A stretch of DNA of 19,910 bases, taken from assembly GCA_023474975.1 (NCBI GenBank), contig JAMCXE010000044.1:1-19910 (forward strand), read 5' to 3'. The notes beneath the pieces were generated by a model. That model worked only from the letters and a program-made list of their open reading frames with translations, was not told where the DNA came from and searched no databases. Both the position numbers and the translations under genes were made by a program. This document shows, in pieces, positions 15,693 to 19,910 of this stretch (positions within the stretch are counted from its first letter, which is position 1; every line of letters starts with the position of its first letter). Source of the stretch: Patescibacteria group bacterium. GTDB taxonomy: Bacteria > Patescibacteriota > Minisyncoccia > UBA6257 > 02-FULL-45-10c.

Positions 15693-15722
15693 ATTCTAAC
15701 ACAAATATCCACATCTTGTCAA
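15693..15722 (-). promoter_or_regulatory. Consensus promoter of the 68-aa gene
   Basis: A perfect TTGACA (15722-15717), an 18-base spacer and TAGAAT (15698-15693) on the minus strand. This is the only perfect -35 hexamer among the promoters noted here. It gives a leader of about 65 bases. Confidence 0.8.
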
Positions 15723-15739
15723 CTGTGCCGTTATAGTTC

Positions 15740-15863
15740 AATAGCTTGGACGCACCTTAAGAACCAAAAAGCTATCAATGAATATTTACCTTATTACGAT
15801 AGTCGGAGATTACGCCTTGGAGGAATTAACCTTAAAATACCTCTAGAGTGCGTCCAAGCTATT
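15740..15863. repeat. 16-bp perfect inverted repeat flanking 92 bp, one arm in murC 3' end
   Basis: AATAGCTTGGACGCAC at 15740-15755 and its exact reverse complement at 15848-15863. The right arm encodes NSLDA near the restored C-terminus of MurC; the left arm is an inverted copy outside the gene, which would also read NSLDA on the plus strand. The 92 bases between hold no convincing gene or promoter. An AAGCTAT at 15769-15775 could pair alternatively with the left arm. Confidence 0.85.
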
Positions 15864-16012
15864 AATTAGAAAACGTAGTTGTTGAGAATAGTCAATTATA
15901 TCGCCAGCGCCCATCATTACTATGGTAATGGGAGATTTATAACCCTTAATTACCTCAAAAATAGCCCTATCCAAGCCCTTTTTAGGGTTTTCCAGGTATA
16001 CAGAGCCCTCTT
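15843..16012 (-). pseudogene. murC: Displaced C-terminal 50 codons of MurC (-1 frame)
   Basis: In the frame one base back from the murC ORF, the minus strand reads on from about 16010 as EGSVYLENPKKGLDRAIF, then SPITIVMMGAGDIIDYSQQL, and ends LINSLDAL-stop (TAG at 15845-15843). The MGAGDI motif and its distance from the end are characteristic of the MurC C-terminus. Joined to codon 400 of the main frame, the total is about 450 aa, a normal MurC length. One missing base near 16007-16013 (coding-strand ATAAAGAGGG) explains the break. Confidence 0.85.
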
Positions 16013-17206
16013 TATGCATTCAGCTAATGATTTTGAGCTATATCTATTATTTTCTGGCAATATTTCTCTGCCGGCCACCTTATAAACGGGAAATAAGATG
16101 ACTTTATCGGCATCGGAAAATGCGCGCTTAAAATCTCCAAAAAGCGCCTTGAGGCGGTGAGTGTGATGAGGTTGGAAAACGCAAATTAAGGCATTATCCG
16201 GATATTTTTCGCGGAGTCCCTGAAGCGTCGCTTTAATTTCGTTGGGATGATGGGCATAGTCGTCAAAAAGCAAAACTTTATTTTTTAATCCCGGAAATTT
16301 TAAATTGCCTTTATATTCCATTCTGCGCCAAACTCCATTGAATTTGCCAATTGATTTTAAAATTATTTTTTCGGCAATGCCGAGCTCTTTGGCAACGGAG
16401 TAGGCGATAAAAGCGTTTAATAAATTATGCTTACCAGGTATTTTGAGCGCCTGCTTGATATTGCCTTCAATTTTTCCCGGAATATCCGAAATTGAATATC
16501 CCCTCAGGTCTTTCGCTTTGGAAACAATTCCTTCGAGGGGTTTATTGAAACCATTGAATATAATCTTTGCGCCGGCTTCGTGGTTGGCGAAAAACCTACG
16601 GAATGATTTTTTAACGCCGCTAAAATTTTTATAAAAATCCAGATGCTCGCGGTCAATGTTGGTGATGCCGGAAATGAAAGGAAAATAATTCCAAAATGCG
16701 CCGCCATATTCATCGGCTTCCAGAACTAAATATTCGCTTTTTCCCAAACGAAAATTAGCGCCGCCAAACTCTTTTAATTTTGTTCCAACTATCACGGTTG
16801 GATCCAAACCCGCTTCCACCAAAATTAAAGCCAGCATCGCAGTTGTTGTGCTTTTGCCATGCGCGCCGGCAATGGCGAGAGTTTTAAATTGCTTGGTAAG
16901 TTCGCCAACAGCTTGCGGATATGATTTATATTCCAAGCCCATTTTTAACGCCTGTTTCATTTCCGGATTACTTGGTTTCACGGCCTGGCTGTAAACTACA
17001 ATGGCATTTTTAAGATGTTTCAAATTGTTTGCACTATGTCCGATATGAATAATCGCGCCCTCTTTGGCTAAATCTCTGACTATGGGGGAGTCGGACAGGT
17101 CCGAACCGGCTACTGACCAGCCTTTAGACAAAAAATAGCGCGCCAAGGCGCTTAAACCGATTCCGCCGATGCCAATAAAATAAATTGATTTGTATTTCTC
17201 CATCAT
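15950..17206 (-). CDS. murC: UDP-N-acetylmuramate--L-alanine ligase, frameshifted near the 3' end
   Basis: First amino-acid-adding Mur ligase of cytoplasmic peptidoglycan synthesis; joins L-Ala to UDP-MurNAc using ATP. The ORF is 418 aa from tandem ATG codons at 17206/17203. Motifs: GIGGIG at 12-17 (UDP-MurNAc binding), AGAHGKSTTT (about 114-123, ATP P-loop), LEADEYGGAFWNYFP, NIDREHLDFY, LLNAFIAYSVA, and DDYAHHPNEI in the C-terminal domain. After KSLAECIKR (residue 400) the last 18 residues are out of family; the genuine tail continues in the -1 frame to 15843. No slippery heptamer is present, so programmed shifting is unlikely. Either a 1-base assembly deletion or a recent mutation in an otherwise intact gene. 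No convincing promoter upstream; an inverted repeat lies at 17329-17354. Confidence 0.92.
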   Translation of the reverse strand: MMEKYKSIYFIGIGGIGLSALARYFLSKGWSVAGSDLSDSPIVRDLAKEGAIIHIGHSANNLKHLKNAIVVYSQAVKPSNPEMKQALKMGLEYKSYPQAVGELTKQFKTLAIAGAHGKSTTTAMLALILVEAGLDPTVIVGTKLKEFGGANFRLGKSEYLVLEADEYGGAFWNYFPFISGITNIDREHLDFYKNFSGVKKSFRRFFANHEAGAKIIFNGFNKPLEGIVSKAKDLRGYSISDIPGKIEGNIKQALKIPGKHNLLNAFIAYSVAKELGIAEKIILKSIGKFNGVWRRMEYKGNLKFPGLKNKVLLFDDYAHHPNEIKATLQGLREKYPDNALICVFQPHHTHRLKALFGDFKRAFSDADKVILFPVYKVAGREILPENNRYSSKSLAECIKRALYTWKTLKRAWIGLFLR

Positions 17207-17328
17207 CTTTAAATTATTTTATAAAAACAGCCACAGAAACAAAACGGGGATAATTCATTAATTATCTTGGCCGGGAATACACACATCTAAACACCCATGG
17301 GGAATACCGTCCTTTTTCCTATACTATC

Positions 17329-17354
17329 TGTCGCACAATATACCTTTTGCGACA
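17329..17354. promoter_or_regulatory. Inverted repeat, possible operator
   Basis: TGTCGCA (17329-17335) and TGCGACA (17348-17354) form a perfect 7-bp dyad with a 12-base spacer in the 214-base gap upstream of murC. TATAAT (17356-17361) directly follows on the plus strand. The geometry (19-base centre spacing) suits a dimeric repressor or a short RNA hairpin. I recognise no regulator for it. Confidence 0.35.
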
Positions 17355-17387
17355 CTATAATATCATCTATGTGATACAAATAACGAT

Positions 17388-17422
17388 AAAAGAGGTTTTC
17401 TTAAAAAAATGAGCCCTCTTTT
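17388..17422 (-). terminator. Weak terminator-like stem after the 83-aa gene
   Basis: AAAAGAGG (17388-17395) pairs with CCTCTTTT (17415-17422), with a 19-base loop that itself contains a run of seven A/T. It overlaps the stop codon of the 83-aa gene. The large loop makes it a poor intrinsic terminator. Confidence 0.3.
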
Positions 17423-17672
17423 AAGCATGTCCAAAAAATCTTTTAATAATCTCGGAAATTAGATTTGATATGATCGCAAAGTATTTCGCAAATAAAACTG
17501 TAAAGTTATTTATGATTCCCTGTAGATTTATTCCAGTAACAGAAATCAGCCATTGATTGAATTTAAGAACGGGATCCCATAATTTCCCTAAAAGCGCCAA
17601 TAGATCCGATCCGTTCCGTGGAACATACTTAATCAACGATGCTAAAAGATCGACTATTTTTATATTATTCAT
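17421..17672 (-). CDS. Small helical protein of unknown function
   Basis: 83 aa from the ATG at 17672 (MNNIKIVDLLASL). A longer frame from a TTG at 17753 would overlap the M23 gene by 23 bases and is less likely, because TATACT (17686-17681) lies 8 bases before the ATG and could drive a leaderless transcript. The sequence is a series of amphipathic or hydrophobic helices with no Cys and a basic end (EIIKRFFGHA). It might associate with the membrane. I recognise no family. It is downstream of, and co-oriented with, the M23 peptidase. Confidence 0.5.
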   Translation of the reverse strand: MNNIKIVDLLASLIKYVPRNGSDLLALLGKLWDPVLKFNQWLISVTGINLQGIINNFTVLFAKYFAIISNLISEIIKRFFGHA

Positions 17673-17730
17673 ACATTTATAGTATAGCCGAATACCAAAA
17701 ATAAAACTAAGTAATAGTTCTAATATACTT

Positions 17731-19080
17731 TTAAAGATAATCCAATGGATCAACCGTAACTCCTACCGGAACTTCGCCCGGAAAATCATAATTTTTAGTT
17801 AATCCAAATTCTTTTTTATAATAATTATCCAATCCATCTGCATTTAATATTTGCATTCTAGGTGTCCAGTAGACACCAAAATGCAAATGAGCTCCATTTC
17901 CACCGCTAGTAGAATAAACTAAACCAGAATTGCCAGAATATCCGATCAATTCACCGCGCTTAACAATTTGACCATATTTAACAATTATTAAGGAAAGATG
18001 AGCGTATAGCGTACTTAAATTATCGGGGTGGTTGATTATTACGTGCCTTCCATATTGAAATTTCTGCCAAGAGCTTTTATCATTCGATCCGGCATCCACA
18101 ACCCTCCCGTCGTCAGCTGCAAAAACGGGCGTACCTATTGGTACGGCGATATCTATTCCATTATGCCATCCAGAATGATATATCTTATTGAGCTCTCCAT
18201 AGCCCTGCGTAATAACGCCGATTCCCCCATCTTTTGTTAGTTTTATTGGCCAAGAAATAACCCCCGATCTCTTAGCAGGTAAAAGATCAGGATTAAAACT
18301 AGCTCTTAGTTTCGCTTCCGCGTCGTCTATATCGCTCTGCAAAGATGCTTGATCTTTTTGTAGCTTTATCAAAAGCGCCTGATAATTTTTTTCTTGATTT
18401 TTTGTTTGAACCAATAATGTTTGTTTGTCGGCTTTTTGATTCTTTAAAATTTGCTGGCGATTAATCAAATTCTTATCTTCCAACTCAAGGTCTGCTTTTC
18501 TCGCAGAGCTAGCCGCAAGATTATCGGAAAGTTGCTGGTTGAGAGACTGTAGGGATTTTATATTTTCCGATAATCCCGAATTGACATCAACAATGCCCTG
18601 AACCTCATTAAGACTTTCCGCCAAGCTCTTATTCCTTAAAAAAGTTGTAAGTATGGTTTCGGTATCTTTCTGCTGAAGCTCTTCTAGAAGCTTTGCAATA
18701 GCATCTTTTTTGGCGCTTATCTGAGATTGTGTATCAGTTATATTGTATTTTAAAGACTCTATCTCCAAACCAAGTTTCTGAATATTCAACTCACTCGACT
18801 TAATACTTAAATTAACCTGACTTATACCAGCATCGGCTTTTTTAAGTTCTTGTTGAAGAGATTGCCCCTGTGTCTGCACGGTACCGAGATCTTGCTGGAT
18901 CTGATTTATCTTATCGTTCAATGCGGCCAGCTCTTTATTTTTTTCATCAATGGCCTGCTGTAATTGGCCCTGAGTAGTAAATACGGGCGCAACACTATCT
19001 GCCGCAAAAGAATAAAAAGGCGGAGATATAAAACAAAGAATAAATAGGATTATTATTGATCTACTCGGTTTTTTCATCAT
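17731..19080 (-). CDS. Secreted M23 peptidase with coiled-coil domain (EnvC/NlpD-like)
   Basis: 449 aa. A signal peptide (about 1-26, ending SFA|AD) is followed by a long coiled coil rich in Gln/Lys/Leu (about 35-265, with a break near 130-190) and an M23 metallopeptidase domain from about 275. Zinc and catalytic residues are present: H306 and D310 in HNGID, H361 in YAHLS, and H398/H400 in HLHFG. It should therefore be an active peptidoglycan endopeptidase, unlike EnvC, where these residues are degenerate. The coiled coil suggests control by, or tethering to, a division complex such as FtsEX; that is inference. The ATG pair at 19080/19077 overlaps the 3' end of gltX by 20 bases, indicating an operon. 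Confidence 0.92.
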   Translation of the reverse strand: MMKKPSRSIIILFILCFISPPFYSFAADSVAPVFTTQGQLQQAIDEKNKELAALNDKINQIQQDLGTVQTQGQSLQQELKKADAGISQVNLSIKSSELNIQKLGLEIESLKYNITDTQSQISAKKDAIAKLLEELQQKDTETILTTFLRNKSLAESLNEVQGIVDVNSGLSENIKSLQSLNQQLSDNLAASSARKADLELEDKNLINRQQILKNQKADKQTLLVQTKNQEKNYQALLIKLQKDQASLQSDIDDAEAKLRASFNPDLLPAKRSGVISWPIKLTKDGGIGVITQGYGELNKIYHSGWHNGIDIAVPIGTPVFAADDGRVVDAGSNDKSSWQKFQYGRHVIINHPDNLSTLYAHLSLIIVKYGQIVKRGELIGYSGNSGLVYSTSGGNGAHLHFGVYWTPRMQILNADGLDNYYKKEFGLTKNYDFPGEVPVGVTVDPLDYL

Positions 19081-19910
19081 TTATTTTCTTAATGGCGATA
19101 TTTATTCGATTAAGAACCTCTTTTTTTCCCAAAATTTCCATTATTTCAAATGGACCCGGAGACTTATCCTTTCCCGATAATGCCACCCTAAGCGGCCACA
19201 AAACGTCTCCCCTCCCCCTCTCTTCCGCTATTGGCATTAACAATCCTTCTAGTTTTGACCGATCAAAATCGATCTTTGTTTCAGATAATAATTTAAAAAC
19301 AGCTTCGAGATTTTCTCGAGATCTTTCTTTCGAAGATCTCTTCCATATCAATAAATTGGCTTCATATTCGGGTAATTTGAAAAAAAAATCATTGATACTT
19401 TTAAAATCAGATAATTTTTCCAATCGTTCTTTAGAAAGATCGATCAATTTATCGATCATCGGATCACTAATGAATTCAATGCCGAATAATTCAGATAGCG
19501 CCATCTTTATCTTAGAACTCGATGTCTCTTTTATATAATGAGAATTCAACCAATTTAACTTTTTAATATCAAATACGGCACTTCCCTTCTGAACCCTATC
19601 CAAAGTAAATTCATTTATCATTTCCTTTAGGCTTAATATCTCGCGATCATCTTTAGGGTGCCAACCCATCAATCCTATAAAATTAATGATAGCCGCGGGG
19701 AGATATCCAAGTTGCTTATATTCAAACACACCCGTTGCGCCGTGGCGTTTTGATAATTTTGTTTTGTCGGGAGCGAGTATCATAGGCAAGTGAGCGAATT
19801 CGGGAGCCGTCCAGCCAAACATCTTGTATAGGATCAAGTGTTTTGGAGTCGAAGGTAGCCACTCTTCAGCTCTGATCACGTGAGTAACCTTCATTTCATG
19901 GTCATCGATA
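19061..19910 (-). CDS. gltX: Glutamate--tRNA ligase, 5' part off the window
   Basis: Class I aminoacyl-tRNA synthetase that charges tRNA-Glu. The frame is open to the window edge; the codons before the first Met read IDDHE, so the visible Met (MKVTHVIRAEEW) is internal. About 282 residues are visible, missing the N-terminal HIGH half of the Rossmann domain. Visible motifs: THVIRAEEWLPSTPKH, PMILAPDKTKLSKRHGA (the KMSKS loop, here KLSKR) and NFIGLMGWHPKDDREILSLKEM, then the anticodon-binding helical domain. The last ~20 bases overlap the M23 peptidase gene. Some CPR lineages use this enzyme non-discriminately for tRNA-Gln; that cannot be told from this fragment. Confidence 0.93.
   Translation of the reverse strand, partial: IDDHEMKVTHVIRAEEWLPSTPKHLILYKMFGWTAPEFAHLPMILAPDKTKLSKRHGATGVFEYKQLGYLPAAIINFIGLMGWHPKDDREILSLKEMINEFTLDRVQKGSAVFDIKKLNWLNSHYIKETSSSKIKMALSELFGIEFISDPMIDKLIDLSKERLEKLSDFKSINDFFFKLPEYEANLLIWKRSSKERSRENLEAVFKLLSETKIDFDRSKLEGLLMPIAEERGRGDVLWPLRVALSGKDKSPGPFEIMEILGKKEVLNRINIAIKKINDEKTE

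Noticed and set aside
15740..15863. Integron attC site
   Set aside because: The arms are perfectly paired and lack the RYYYAAC/GTTRRRY core sites, and there is no integrase in the window.
16007..16015. Programmed -1 frameshift in murC
   Set aside because: No X-XXY-YYZ slippery heptamer and no obvious stimulatory hairpin; a 1-base deletion explains it more simply.
17281..17372. 25-codon plus-strand frame in the murC upstream gap (ATG at about 17298)
   Set aside because: Too short, with no ribosome site, and it overlaps the dyad; likely chance.
1..19910. CRISPR arrays, transposases or prophage genes
   Set aside because: I saw no regularly spaced repeats and no integrase, transposase, capsid or tail proteins.

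Overview
The window looks like a piece of a Candidate Phyla Radiation (Patescibacteria) genome, probably Parcubacteria-like; this is inferred from protein signatures, not a search. The signs are AT-rich DNA, tightly packed short forms of core proteins (DnaX 367 aa, phosphoglycerate kinase 357 aa, a RecJ-like protein of 392 aa) and few Shine-Dalgarno sites. There are also two secreted-protein signatures I associate with these phyla: an AWNEP..PPNGNV segment after a signal peptide, and YAWNDQIGWISF repeats.

Layout. 1-1729 (-): typA, whose last codons are out of frame at the window edge. 1863-5011 (+): three secreted or membrane-anchored proteins. The first carries two G8 tracts, one in its promoter spacer and one in its coding sequence. 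A bidirectional terminator follows. 5058-5807 (-): a GC-richer, free-standing gene for a predicted outer-membrane-type beta-barrel protein, with its own consensus promoter and strong ribosome binding site. 5975-7078 (-): dnaX. 7226-14968 (+): a dense run of a DUF4015 glycoside-hydrolase-like protein, scpA, scpB, a D-Ala-D-Ala carboxypeptidase, mraY, pgk, a RecJ-like DHH phosphoesterase and a two-domain RNase H. 15006-15360 (+): rnpB with promoter and terminator. 15416-15622 (-): a second free-standing, GC-richer small gene whose stop codon lies in its own terminator hairpin. 15843-17206 (-): murC, broken by a -1 frameshift 400 codons in; a 16-base inverted copy of its 3' end lies about 90 bases beyond. 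17421-19910 (-): a small unknown gene, an M23 peptidase with a long coiled coil, and gltX (5' end off the window).

How the genes fit together. ScpA and ScpB are the non-SMC parts of the chromosome condensation complex. The carboxypeptidase, MraY, MurC and the M23 peptidase are peptidoglycan synthesis and remodelling functions, so the cell makes a wall. DnaX, RecJ-like, RNase H and rnpB cover replication, nucleic-acid turnover and tRNA processing.

Most promising for follow-up: the paired G8 tracts on one surface-protein gene (a possible phase-variable locus); a beta-barrel gene in a lineage thought to lack a classical outer membrane; two promoter-to-terminator single-gene cassettes that differ in base composition and translation signals from their neighbours; and the inverted murC tail. 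Two core genes (typA, murC) are frameshifted, so indel errors in the assembly must be excluded before the homopolymer observations are trusted.
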